Shown: piece after piece, positions 12,471 through 24,127 of the stretch | How the letters are laid out: each line of letters begins with the position of its first letter | Position numbering within the stretch: position 1 is the stretch's first letter | Position numbers and translations under genes: made by a program | Notes under the pieces: model-generated | Databases searched by the model: none | What the model was told of the DNA's origin: nothing | The model's input: only the letters and a program-made list of their open reading frames with translations | Assembly (NCBI RefSeq): GCF_021869535.1 | Contig: NW_026262679.1 | Location: 84,317,143-84,381,142 of the forward strand | Source of the DNA: Mytilus californianus | Lineage: Eukaryota; Mollusca; Bivalvia; Mytilida; Mytilidae | DNA length: 64,000 bases | Reading direction: 5' to 3'

Positions 12471-12736
12471 GGAGGGGTATCGGTGGCGAGTGGTCTAAGT
12501 AGTCGGACTACTGTATGGATAGCCTGTCAACACTGAGGTTGTGAGTTCGAATCACGGATGTGTCAGGGGCGCTCGACTCCAATCTTAATTGACTTGGATT
12601 GTTAGTTGTCCTACCAAAGACCGGTGGTTCTCTCCAGGCACTCCGGCTGCCTCCACCAGTACAAACTGATCTCCAAGAAATAGCACAATAGTGCTTAAAA
12701 TGGCGTTAAACGCCAATCAACCAATCAATCAACCAA
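12471..12736 (+). mobile_element. tRNA-derived SINE with intact target-site duplication
   Basis: A 266-bp element. The head has pol III promoter boxes (A-like TGGCGAGTGGTCTAAG, B-like GGTTGTGAGTTCGAATC). The core GGTGGTTCTCTCCAGGCACT is what I recall as the conserved domain of invertebrate MetaSINEs. The tail ends in AATCAATC-type repeats. It is flanked by the direct repeat TGTATCTTA (12462-12470 and 12737-12745), the mark of reverse-transcribed insertion. It needs LINE enzymes in trans. Confidence 0.85.
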
Positions 12737-12783
12737 TGTATCTTATGATACATGTGTGTAAATGGATACACAAACAAAAAACT

Positions 12784-12925
12784 CATCAAGGTACTAGACT
12801 TATATTTTGTACAACAGACGCGCGTTCCCTCTACAAAAGACTCATCAGTGACGCTCGAATAAAAAACTTAAACGGCCCAAAAAAAAATTAGGTAGTTGAA
12901 GAGCATTGAGGTCCCAAACTGAATC
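12784..12925 (-). mobile_element. Retrozyme-like repeat, decayed
   Basis: The copy keeps ACGCGCG, GACTCATCAGTGACGCTCG and GAGCATTGAGG. Its hammerhead (about 12810-12854 minus) has GAAA changed to GGAA, and helix I no longer pairs well, so it should be inactive. Confidence 0.6.
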
Positions 12926-13856
12926 CTAGCTCTAATAATATAGCATTCTTTGATATGCTGTATATATAAATTGATTAAAAAACCTAGGTTCTAGTAAAAC
13001 AAAATGTATTCTATATTTTTTCATGCTTTCTTCAAATGAAGACAGCCGCTGACTTACATATATAAGAAAGAAAAAAAGATTCGACTATAAAACTATTCCT
13101 TGTCAACACATCAAATCCAATTAAATGTAAAAACAAAAATCCTAGGGCATCGCTCACTTGAACTTTTGCAAAAAAAATGCCCATAGAACTCGGATTAACC
13201 TGGTTTCAGAAATACTAAAACACTCTTTAAGTAAAATGAGGCCAGACAATTATGCATTTCAAAAGCAAACACCAGTATAGATTTGAATACATTTTCATCT
13301 ACGTCATATTTGAAAAGTAAGATATTGGCCGAGAGAATACAATATATAAATAAAGAAATGTGGTATGATTGCGAATGAGACAAATATCGTTGAAGAACAA
13401 AGATGTGAACAACTATGGTGACTGTTCGACCTTATGTATTTATGTTCTTCTACATTTGATCAATCCATCAACAAATGGAGGTTAAATTCGGATGGATGTA
13501 TAAACGTTTGTTTTCACCCGGATATTCAGTCTGAAAAGAAGCTACTTACGTTTATAATTGTTCTTTTCTGTTATAAATTTGCTTAACGAGGTCTTTTAAA
13601 GCCAATTGTTAATAATTACTTCCCCTCGAACGTGAATTTCAATGGTAACCGACTACACAAATAACCTTTAATGAAAAAATGGGGAAATACTTAATGTGTA
13701 AAATGATAATAAAATTGACTCCGGAAAAGTTAATAACAATTGCGGCTTTTAAAGCCTCTTGACTATGCATTGAATCGAAAATGGATTTAGAATTAGCCCT
13801 AAGAGTATATTTTACTTAAAAACATTTTACGGAGTTAAAAATATTACAAAACAACT

Positions 13857-14212
13857 AATAGTTATCAAAGGTACCAGGATTATAATTTAATACGCCAGAC
13901 GCGCGTTTCGTCTACATAAGACTCATCAGTGACGCTCAGATCAAAAAAGTTATAAAGCCAAACAAGTACAAAGTTGAAGAGCATTGAGGACCCAAAATTC
14001 TAAAAAGTTGTGCCAAATACGGCTAAGGTAATCTATACCTGGGATAAGAAAATCCTTAGTTTTCCGAAAAATTCAAAGTTTTGTAACAGGAAATTTATAA
14101 AAATGACCATATAATTGATATTCATGTCAACACCGAAGTGCTGACTACTGGGCTGGTGATACCCTCAGGGCCGAAACGTCCACAAGCAGCGGCATCGACC
14201 CAGTGGTGTAAA
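13857..14212 (-). mobile_element. Retrozyme-like repeat, full unit
   Basis: This is the most complete copy of the window's ACGCGCG family. The block GTTATCAAAGGTACCAGG starts at 13861 and again at 14216, followed both times by ACGCCAGACGCGCG. Two predicted hammerhead cleavage positions therefore lie 354 bp apart. Read on the minus strand, the unit ends with a type I hammerhead (13892-13935). Its body contains the conserved string TTGAAGAGCATTGAGGA (plus strand) and a structured tail at 14145-14206. It has no open frame. Head-to-tail partial dimers with type I hammerheads are what metazoan retrozymes look like; such elements are thought to spread as circular RNA copied by another element's reverse transcriptase. 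Confidence 0.75.
13892..13935 (-). ncRNA. Type I hammerhead ribozyme, intact core
   Basis: On the minus strand the order is: helix I strand GCGTCA, core CTGATGA, helix II GTCT-TATGT-AGAC wrapped as GTCTTATGTAGAC (4 bp), core GAAA, mini helix III CGCGCG, GTC cleavage triplet, helix I return strand TGGCGT. Helix I pairs over 6 bp (one U·G and one G·U). The very short helix III is typical of animal type I hammerheads. Predicted cleavage falls between plus-strand positions 13897 and 13898. Confidence 0.82.
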
Positions 14213-14270
14213 TAGTTATCAAAGGTACCAGGATTACAATTTAATACGCCAGACGCGCGTTTTGATGTTT
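14213..14270 (-). mobile_element. Truncated second retrozyme unit, tandem to the previous one
   Basis: It repeats the first ~50 bp of the 13857 unit head-to-tail, up to ACGCGCGTTTTG, then loses similarity. Only the cleavage-site side of the hammerhead is present, so this copy cannot form the full core. Confidence 0.75.
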
Positions 14271-14689
14271 TGACATTTAATGTTTTTGTTTTACCACAAC
14301 ATCTTATAATTTCACATTTTTTAAACGCCAAACCTTAAGATTAAGGTCAATGGTACTTTTTTCATATACTTTATGTTTTAATATTGAAAATTGAAACCAA
14401 CTGCTGACAAACAAAATAAATTAATCAAAACTGTACTCAGTTTACTAAGCACCGATAAATAGATTACGCTATCTGTTTTGCAAATGTTTCTAGTAGTTTT
14501 GATATCGATATATCCATGCAACTTACATAAGTGCCAAATGAGTCATGTCTTGATGGTCATACTTTTAGTTTATATTTTGACCACATCAATTCTTGATTAA
14601 GTTTTCTCCTACGTTAAAAGACTTTCTTTTTTGTCATGAAATTATTTTGTGAGTAGTCACCTCTCTAATTCTTAGACGATTTATCCTTT

Positions 14690-15045
14690 TTAGTTACGTG
14701 TTGATTATTTTTAATTAATCATCGTGTGGTTCGTTTGACCTCAGTTCATTGGCAAAATTTATTTTTGACGTCAAATGTTCTTGTTTTCTTCTGAATTTTC
14801 TATTGTGACGAAAAAAGATGACCATGCCTGGTGACGTCACAAAGAAAGAATACACATTTTTTGCAGATCATTGGAAAAGAAGGACTAAATTCATCTGCTT
14901 ATCGTCGGGTAATATTTCTCCATTCTCGACAGTTAGATTTTAAATATTTAAAAGACTCGGCGAGCCTCGCGTTTTAAATTTGAAAATTTAACTGTCTCTA
15001 GTGGAGAAATATTGTATTACATTCGGAGCAGTGGTAGAATCTACA
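14690..15045 (+). mobile_element. Palindromic element (TGACGTCA family), copy 2
   Basis: GGTGACGTCACAAAGAAAGAA, TTTCTCCATTCTCGACAGTT and CTCGGCGAGCCTCGCG mark it. The right half folds back on itself (14890-15040). Confidence 0.6.
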
Positions 15046-15569
15046 TACATGTGAACCTATTTTTGTAAGTTTAAGTTAAACGACAACTTTAATGTATCTT
15101 ATCGAAAATTTAACACAATACTTTGTTCTATGTCAATATACTGAGAGGGGATTTTAACTCTTGAAAATCGACAATTTATGGTAAATCAGGTTGTTTCATC
15201 GGGATCGTGAAGAAAAGTTTTGATAATCATACCACATTTTCATATTTATACAATGTTAGGTTCCATACTTGCAAGGCGTATCATACTCTCATGACCATCT
15301 CCATCGGCCACCTTAGAATATAAGGAGTTGATTTTTGATATTTTTCATAATGAACAGTATAACACGAGTTCTACTTATCAGTGTGGTTGAAATGTTTTCG
15401 ATCTTACAACTATCTTGCTGTATACCAGTATCTTCTGTAAAATGAAGTTTTGAATTTGATTTCGGGCTCAAGTGTTGCAAATGACTTGCAGTTTTCAAAA
15501 TTATTTTGTACATGATATTACCAACAATCATCGGGTTGTACTTACATGAGCAAGATTTAACCCGAAAGG

Positions 15570-15785
15570 TGCCTAATGTGGAAAAATCTGCTTACCCTTC
15601 TGGTCCACTTGAAACATCAGTGTTTTGATAGGGTCAGTCTTTCTCAGTCTAGTTTTATTAAGCTGTGTTTTGTAGACTGTCGTTTGTCTTTTCGTCGTTT
15701 TTTCGTTTTTTTGCCTTTGCTTTATCAGTTTGCTTCAACTTTTGAGTTTGAATATCCTTTGGTAACTTCCGCCTCTCTTTTAATT
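15570..15785 (-). repeat. GAGGGACGAAAGATACCAG family, old inverted copy
   Basis: CTGCTTACCCTTCTGG, GTAGACTGTCGTTTGTCTTT and TTGAGTTTGAATATCCTTTG are the diverged reverse complement. Confidence 0.55.
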
Positions 15786-16485
15786 GGCGAACGACCCAAA
15801 ACCAACTGGTTAAGGCTTCATATAATGACCCCCTCCTCCTCCCTGGTAGTTTTTTTCTCTATAGGGTTGTTAACTTTTTGTTCACAAGATTAGTTGGATA
15901 AAGGAAGTAATGGCATGTGGCAAATATAATAAGTTATGCACAAACATTTGTCTCATTGAAAGTTTATAATAGACTTTGATATTCACATCCACAAAGAACT
16001 TACAGAGGAAATTATTTTCAAAAATTACCATGCATACATGAAGAAAGTATATCAACAAAGAACCGGAACATGCGGAATATGTTCGCATTACAACGACAAA
16101 AGATTACACATAGGATGGATTATTGAAGATTTTAATTGCTAAATAACTAAATATCAAAGAAACAGCGATTCATTGCCGATGCATTTTATCACAACAATTT
16201 CAAACAAGCAAAGCAACCGGCAAATAGACGACGAAGGAAAATCAATTGATAATGAAGAAGTATTACAGAGGAAATCAGGAAGTCCTATTTGAGGTGAGCA
16301 GATTGGTATGTGGTAACTGGTACGATTTCGTGTTTATCCCCTTTTTCAATACTTATAAAACAATGTTTTGTGAAAAGGGATAAGCAGGAACTATCTGTTC
16401 ATTCATCAAAACAATTCAAGGAGATGGACCAAATCCCATGCAGCGAAGAGGCATTCGTATACAATTTAAGCGAATTGTTGTGTTT

Positions 16486-16830
16486 GCTTATTTCACATTG
16501 GCTAGCGATATAGGGGAAAGGTTGAGATCTCGCAAAACAAGTTTAATCCCGCCGTATCTTTTAGCCTGTCCCAAGTCAGGAACCTCTAGCCTTTGTTAGT
16601 CTTGTGTGTTTGTTTAATTTTGGTTCATTTGTATGTTTTGGAGTTAACTGTGGCGTCTATTTTGCTGAACTGGTATACATTATTGTTTTTGGGGTTAGCT
16701 GAAACCTGCCGTCTGGGTACGGGATTTTCTAGCTGCGTTGATGACCCTTTGCTAGCCGCGGGCTATGTTCTGCTCTTTGGTTGGGTTGTTTTCTCTTTAA
16801 CACATTCCCTGTTTCCATTCTTTATTCTAT
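16486..16830 (-). repeat. GGAATGTGTCAAAGAGACAA family, inverted
   Basis: TAATCCCGCCGTATCTTTTA, GCCTGTCCCAAGTCAGGAAC, TTTCTCTTTAACACATTCCC. The opposite-strand counterpart of its end is at 26804-26893. The 103-residue frame across it is incidental. Confidence 0.6.
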
Positions 16831-16899
16831 ATATTATTAATATGGAGACATTTCAGTTGGATGATATATCTAGAAATCCTCTTGACTCAACTTTCACTA

Positions 16900-19390
16900 T
16901 ATAGCATATAGAACTTTTTGTTTGATTACAGTTGTTACTTTTGCAAATTATTCGCTATCTAAATTGCAGATTACATCATCAATCTACAGGGACTCCAATT
17001 GCGCGAAAAAGAAAAGATCAAAAATATATTGTGCAAAATTAACATCACTGTTATTGTAGCTAACATCACGAATTCGCGTACAATTTTACATCTTTCTTTG
17101 TGGCAAGAAGTAATAGAAAGAACATCGCGGGCTGGCTAATGTATTGGACTTATCTTGGAGGATCTAAGCGTCCATTTTTAGTGATTTTTTTAACGCGATC
17201 GACGGAAAAGGTAACACACACAGAGCGAAAGTGAAATAAACAAAACGAGAGTGTTCAGATAAAAATAAACTATTAAAATACAATGAAATGAAATAAGATA
17301 AGAAAATTAAAAAGAATTGAATATTTGTCTGCAATCCATGTGCAACATACACAAATTAAAAAAAAGCGTTATGAATAGTAGTTTATTTTAAACAGCTTCA
17401 AATTCAGTTATGGAAAATATGAAGATTTTCTAATTTTCACCTGTAAACATTTTTGATCATTTCAAAAATAAGTTAAAAAATATGAAGGAGGAAGGTCATT
17501 AAATCTCTCGAATCGTCCCAGACTTTTAAAAAGTTTCGTTTCCTTCAGTTTATATTTTTACCTTGATTTGTATCTTATTATTTGATTTATGAGTTTGAAC
17601 AGCGGTAAACTACTGTTACCACTAATTTGTGTACACATTTAATAAGCATATGGATAATCTTTCCTATATATCACATGATTTTCATGTCTTAAATTGTGAT
17701 ATAACTGCAAATGAAACAACTACATTGCGTCTAGGGAACTTAAGTAGGAAATTAATTACTGCATCTTAAAATGTTAAGCAAAATCATTTTCTTTCAGGAC
17801 ATTAAACAAATGGAATCGGTTTTAGAATGATAATGATTTGGCATTACAAAATGAAATTATGCCTAGAAGATGAAAAGCTGATATATATAATACAACAAAA
17901 GAAAAACTAAAGCTGACAAAATCGACTTTGATGAAAACGAAAAAAAAACAGCATATTTTAAATTTTGGTTTGAAGGAAAGGGATTATATGAAAAAGGCTC
18001 TTACTTAAGAGAAATGTTACTAAAGAAACCAAACGAGTTAGTCTCTAAAAATAAAAAAAAGTATTTTTTCGTATAACTAGAATCAATTATTTTGAAACGT
18101 GTTCTGTCAATAGGACTGGCATATTAAACATTATGTGTAACACAATCCAATTCTTAATATTGGAAATAAATTGGAGTCAAGCTTTGCATTGTTAAAGTTA
18201 TAGTAATTTACTTACAAAAATGAAATCTAATTAAAGTCACAAGGTAGCAACTGTTCTGAATTCAATTATCTGAAATAAAATAAGTATTAAGATAATTATT
18301 TTTTCCAGTAACAGGGTACGATGACCTACATTGTGAAACCAAAATAATTATTTAAAAAAAAAAATAAGCACAATGTAGTTAATGTTTACTTCAATTAGAT
18401 AATAGAGCAAAGTTGTTAGTTAATTCCAAATGATATACTGTATATGTTTTTGTATAGTTAAATGCTTTTGACTTAATAACGTTTCAGCATTTAGCATTGT
18501 TGATTCCAAACATACATGTGGTGCACACTAAAACGACACAATAATACCTTATCAGTTGAAACTATTAATAAAATATACATCGCGGCCTTTCTAGAACAGT
18601 CATACTTTACATGACCCTCGTAAAAAACTGAAGAAATAATATTACAAAAAAGCTTTTCTTTGAAAGCAAAAAAAAAAAAAAATGGGAATTCTGGATTGTG
18701 AAAATATTCCTGCAGCGACGACAAATTATGCTATCGCTGAACACATCCCGACTTGTTTTTCTGAACGGGAGAAAAAAAACAACAGTGCATGGCGTTTCGA
18801 ATCGTCACAGTCTTCCTAATCTTGACTGCATTGAGATCAATTTTATTTGAATGAAATTAGGAACTGTCACTTTCCTTTATATAATTTCGAGATTTATTTG
18901 TGATAACTTAAATTCAGGTATTCATCTTTGCGATTTCTACATATGCAGTTTGTCCTCTTATATGAACTCCATTTTATTGTCCATTACGTGAATGTATCGA
19001 AAATTACTACATATTGTTATAAATATGCAACAAATCTCTGTTTCTACAATTTTCTTTACTCTTTGTTTTTTCTTATAAGATCATTACACTTTTTCGCAAT
19101 TTTATTGAAAAACAAAAATGTTTAAAGCCAATTCAAAAGAGATCTACATTTTTCCAACACTGTCATCGGACATGAATGCCAAAATATTTGGTTAAGACTC
19201 GTATGACCTTAACAATTACACCAAACTGTTCATTCTTTAAAGCAGATACAGAGTAAAAAAAACGCAAGTCCCGTCTCTGTTTCAATTAACTGTAGTTGTT
19301 ATCAACATTATGTCATTATGATAGATTGATAATAGAAACATTCCTAGACTGTTAGCCTAGTTTCTCTATTTTCTTCACTATTTTCACATT
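16900..19390. other. Gene-free AT-rich sequence
   Basis: Nothing recognised except a short end of the GGTATACTACTGTTGCC family near 17600. All frames are short and without domain-like composition. Confidence 0.5.
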
Positions 19391-19394
19391 TCCC

Positions 19395-19775
19395 AACCGA
19401 TTGTGAAAAAAATTGTTCTCCTCACTAGTGAAATAACTGTTCTCGGCAAATGATTGGTCAAAATTTAATGATGACGTCAAATTTTCTTAATTTCTTCTGA
19501 ATTTCCTATTGTGACGTCATAAAAAAGGCGACAAGGCCTGATGACGTCACATGTAAAGAGCACAACTTTCTGCAAATCTGTGAAAAGGAAGGATAAAAAT
19601 CATTAGAGAAACAGATTCCACCACTATAACTCGTGTATTACGACATTTCTCCACTCTCAACAGTTAAATTTTAATTATCTAAAAAGCTCGGCAAGCCTCG
19701 CGCTTTAAATACTAAAATAGAACTGCCTCGAGTGGAGAAATATCGTACCACACTTGTTGCAGTGGTGGAATCTAT
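19395..19775 (+). mobile_element. Palindromic element (TGACGTCA family), copy 3
   Basis: Best palindrome: TCCACCACT at 19617 and AGTGGTGGA ending at 19769 bound arms of ~75 bp that pair through TTTCTCCACT / AGTGGAGAAA, with centre GCTCGGCAAGCCTCGCGC. The left part has GATGACGTCA twice. Confidence 0.65.
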
Positions 19776-20337
19776 ATATCTCTAATGAGTTTTTTGGTCA
19801 TTATGTTAATACTGAAAAGATCAGTGGAGGCATAGTTGGTTTTACCTCTTAAAGGAGTTACAACATAATTTGGATGTGTACCTAAAAATTAGATTTGTTT
19901 TATGATTGTGTTGTCAAAAACGTTATTCTCTGGAGGGGAATGTCCAAAATCGAAACTTCACGATTTAATACCGTAATCATAAGCTGTAAGTGTTTTCAGT
20001 CGGTTTCGAGAGTTATTGAAAAGGTCTTAAATACTAAATAACATTAAAGGCAACAAATGCCATATTTATCAACTCTAATAAATAGTTGCATATTCATTTA
20101 ACTTACAAACCACATTAAGGGGAAAACAATACTAAATTTCAGAAAAAGTAAGCAAACACCAGAAAATCCCCTTCCACACAAAATAAGCTTCAAAGCTAAG
20201 ATATGCTGAAAAAGTTCTGCAACTCATCATGAAATGATGATATGAAAATTAAGTTGATGTACTTCAATGTAATAAAAGATATGAATCAACCCTCTATCCC
20301 ATTGCTATGGAACGCCAAAACTGTCTTGTTATGTCCA

Positions 20338-20522
20338 TTTTCATTATATGATGTGCATTTACCTTTATATGATGTGCACTTGTCATAATAAGATGTGCAA
20401 ATAAAATTATATGATGTGCAAATATACTTATATGATGTGCAAATAAACGTAGATGATTTGCAAATATACTTATATATTATGCATAAATCCTTATATGATG
20501 TGCAAATATACTTTTATGTTAT
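20338..20522 (+). repeat. ~21-bp minisatellite (TTATATGATGTGCAAATATA)
   Basis: About eight degenerate units. The left flank (ATGGAACGCCAAAACTGTCT from 20307) matches, inverted, the flank of the 24.1-24.7 kb arrays. Confidence 0.8.
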
Positions 20523-21042
20523 TTTTTTAAATGTTTGATACCAAATTTCTTGAAAAAGTCTCTATTTATTTCAGAATAAAAGCGGAAAAGTCGTTTATTT
20601 CCATAGAAAATGAGGGGGAAAATTTTATAGTAATGAAATTAAAAATAATATAACCTTGTTATTGAAAAAAAAGTTTATTTTTTCTATTAAAATCGAAAAA
20701 TATGTTTGTCCTGAGCACAAGGAAATACACATGCTCCCGCCAACAAAAGATAAATAGTCGGTGCCTTACCAATCTGATTAAGATACAGATCTTGTGTCTA
20801 AGTTATGGTTATAAGGATCTGACACCACTCCAATTTACTTTCTGTTCTGGTAATTATTACATCAGCCAATGAAAGTTCAGCCTTCAAATTTTTGAATGTG
20901 TGTATCAATCCGACAAAACCAGAGAATCCCAAATGGTCTTTCAAACAGAAAATAGAATAGAGCGTTTTCATATCTTTGTAAGCGAAGCTTGGACACACAG
21001 ATTAGTGTCTAAATGAACATAAACAAATGCATTAATTTATTG

Positions 21043-21243
21043 TTTACTAAGGCCTGTTGGTCTCATACAGATGGAGCGTTGTGGTTTTGTTTTTTAAAGT
21101 GAAGCGCTGCAGAAGGAAAATCAAGCGCTATAGATTTAAAGTCAAGCACTGTAGATATAATGTCCAGGACTGTAGGTATAGACCTTTACATCTCCAGCGC
21201 TGGACTTTCACCTCAAGACCAACAAGGCTCCGTAATTAGTAAA
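21043..21243. mobile_element. 201-bp MITE with internal 21-bp repeats
   Basis: Ends TTTACTAAGGCC-TGTTGGTCT and, inverted, TTTACTAATTACGGAGCCTTGTTGGTCT are imperfect inverted repeats. Inside, about four copies of a ~21-bp unit like GTCAAGCGCTGTAGATTTAA run in tandem (21095-21180). Confidence 0.6.
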
Positions 21244-22368
21244 GCTTGAGGATTGAGAATGTTAAAAATATCTTTTTTTAAATAAAGCCCATTTTTCCAA
21301 CAGTAACTGTTATTGTCATAAATGTTTGTTAGGCCATGTGAGCTATTCTCGTCATTAAGCATACATCGTCCTTAAACTTTCAAATGTTCACCTTCTTCTC
21401 TGAAACCACTCAGCCAATTTTTTTTTTGCAAGATTGATGTATTGAAAGTCCTATACAAAAGACCTTCATTTAGTTCTGATTGGTAAAAAATAATACCACC
21501 AGTGTCAATCTTTAAATTTGACAGGTCAATTTTTAAAAATCCTCTTCACTGAAACTGCAAAGCTATATGTTTGGAAACTCTTTATGATTAATAATGAGTA
21601 AACCCCTTTCAGCGATCACCATTAACTATTGATAGGTTGCCGATACTGGTTACAGTGGCACATAGTTTCCATTGAAAAACACCGGGAAATAGTATTATTA
21701 AACCACTTTTTCATTAAAAAATTGCGCGGAATGTCAAGATCTATACCTACATGTACTTTCTATTTATTCAGCCGATGAATCATTGAAGGAGTAATTGGCT
21801 TTAAATAATAGTTTTTGGATAGAAACTGTAAACAGTTGAAATGGTGAGCAATACACGATCTAGAGCAATGTCCAAATAGTTACCCCTACCTTTCATGTTG
21901 ATTTTGGATAAAGACTCGAGCATCTTATTTTTAGAATAAACACATTTGTTCACGTGAAATATAACGTTTTGTAAATATTCGTCCCTCAAGCATTCTAAAA
22001 TTGTGAACCCTTGAAAATTTTTTTTTGATAAAGGTTCATATCGGGGAGATTCAGTTTACGGCGGCGTCTTTTAATATTTTGTTTTTATCTTGAAAAGTAC
22101 AACAGATTTAAAACAAAAAAGAATAGTGCAATGAAAGCAGTCTGATATGCTCTATATAGTAGAGGTCCCATTTGGGCAATTTGGGTTCTTATGCATTTTA
22201 TTTATATTTATTTATAGAGAAACCTTTCCTAGCAAAATGGTTTAGATAAGAACAGATTTACAAATAAATAATTAAACATGACTGAAATTATAAATCAATT
22301 ACTAAAGGTCATTTTCTTTCATTGGGAGGGGACGTTTCTATCATTTTTTCAAGTCCCCACCTTGATGT

Positions 22369-22790
22369 TTAGATTCAGCATATTAAAGAACCCCAAGAAT
22401 TCATTTTTTTTTCTATATCAAACAAAGTTTACTAAGGTCCCTTAAGACCTTAATTTAAAACAATTTAAAAACGAGGCCCAAAATAAAAAATCCAAATACA
22501 CGGTTAGATTCGGCATATGAAAGAACCACAATTTCATTTTTGATGAAATCAAACAAAGTTTAATTTGGACCCTTGTGGACCAATTTGAAAACGGGCTCAT
22601 AATAAAATGCCTAAATACACGTTAAGATTCGGCATATCAAAGAACCCAAATAATTCAATTTTTTTATGAACTCAAACAAAGATTAATTTTGGATCCTTTG
22701 AACCTCAATTTCGCACCAATTTAAAAACAAGGCCCAAAATCAAAAATCAAAAATCAAATAACACGGTTAGATTCAGCATTTTAGACCCGT
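22369..22790 (+). repeat. Tandem repeat, units of ~118-145 bp
   Basis: Units start at 22369, 22504, 22622 and 22767 with TTAGATTCRGCATATNAAAG-like sequence, followed by ATCAAACAAAGTTTA and GGCCCAAAATAAAA. The last unit is truncated. Confidence 0.75.
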
Positions 22791-24127
22791 TCATACTAGC
22801 TTTTTATTAATCGATCTAAATTTGAATCGATCTAAAAAAAACAGTAAAAAATAAATAAAGTCGTTTTCAAGACTTTGAATTAAAGCCGATTGAAATTGGT
22901 AAAGAAATAAGCAATTTATACAGTATTAGAAAAGTCTTGTTTTTGGCCCCTAATTCATTAACGGGTAAGGCCATAACCCTCAAAATTAATCCCAAACTTC
23001 CTTTTTTGGTATAATTAAGTTATTGTCTGGAAACTAAATGTCTTCGGACGACAACGACATCGCTATACCATTATACGGCCGCAAATTTTTAAATATAACA
23101 AATTGAATATCACCTTTCTATTCCAAAAAAATGTCAAGACCCCATAAATTTCCTCCTATCCCCTCTTTTTTTGGTTACAAATGATCGGTCCCTTACAGGA
23201 GTCATTACCCTTTGAATGTCCGACTTTTGCCAATTTTTGTGTCTTTTTTTTTTTACTAATATCGTTAGAAAAGTAATATATAAAGAGGAACTCGAACAGC
23301 TAAAATGATCAGCAAGGCAAAATTTACAAAAATGAACATACTTGAAATTTCTGTAGAAGTAACTGCCTCTAAATAGGAAAGACATTTTCAATGGAAAGAA
23401 ACTATTCTGTTTGCTTCCAATCTGAAACAAATAATGCTTTTTCAAGAAATTTGGAATCAAACATTTAAAAAAAACATGCCCCTCTCCGAAAAAAAAAGAT
23501 AAATGGTCGGTATCTTAGCCCTGTTTACAGTTATGGAGTCTGGAGGTGTATATATTAGCGTCTTCCTACGAAACCTTTTATGTTGCAGGTTACTGTCTAG
23601 TTGAAGGTGTAGAATAAATGCACGAAAACGTAATTAAAATCTAAATCTTCCTCCGAAATGTTTGAAACGTTGATGTTTGTTAAATTGCACTGTCTCATTT
23701 TTTCTATAAATTGCACTTTCGGAAGCTGCTAGATCAAAAACAGTAAACAGACATTAAAAAAAATACAGAATATCCTCAGGTAGATCAAATATTTGAACTC
23801 CATGTGCTCAATACACAGTCGAAGACCCTAATTTAATAATTTTAACCGTGTGTTCATTATTGTAGACCCATCGATTAAACCTAAACTTTGCAATTTATAT
23901 TTTGACAATTTTTCAATAATATCAGATGTGATTTTCTTATCTTTAAAACGAGATATTACCGTGCCAAGGTTTATCTCTTTTAAAATATCAAGCATTTTCC
24001 AACCGATAGCTACAAATTTGAGCCGGGTTTATAGTAATTGCGGAGAAGCAGATCGGAATCAATTATGACGTAGACATTAATCCTTTTAATCGTTGTCATG
24101 TTTATTGAACATAACAACGATGAAAGC

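Noticed and set aside
12476-12560. Possible functional tRNA gene
   Set aside because: It has A- and B-like boxes but no proper cloverleaf arms, and it is the head of a SINE with tail and target duplication.
16593-16904. 103-residue hydrophobic frame resembling a membrane protein
   Set aside because: It lies wholly within the GGAATGTGTCAAAGAGACAA repeat family, read on the wrong strand.
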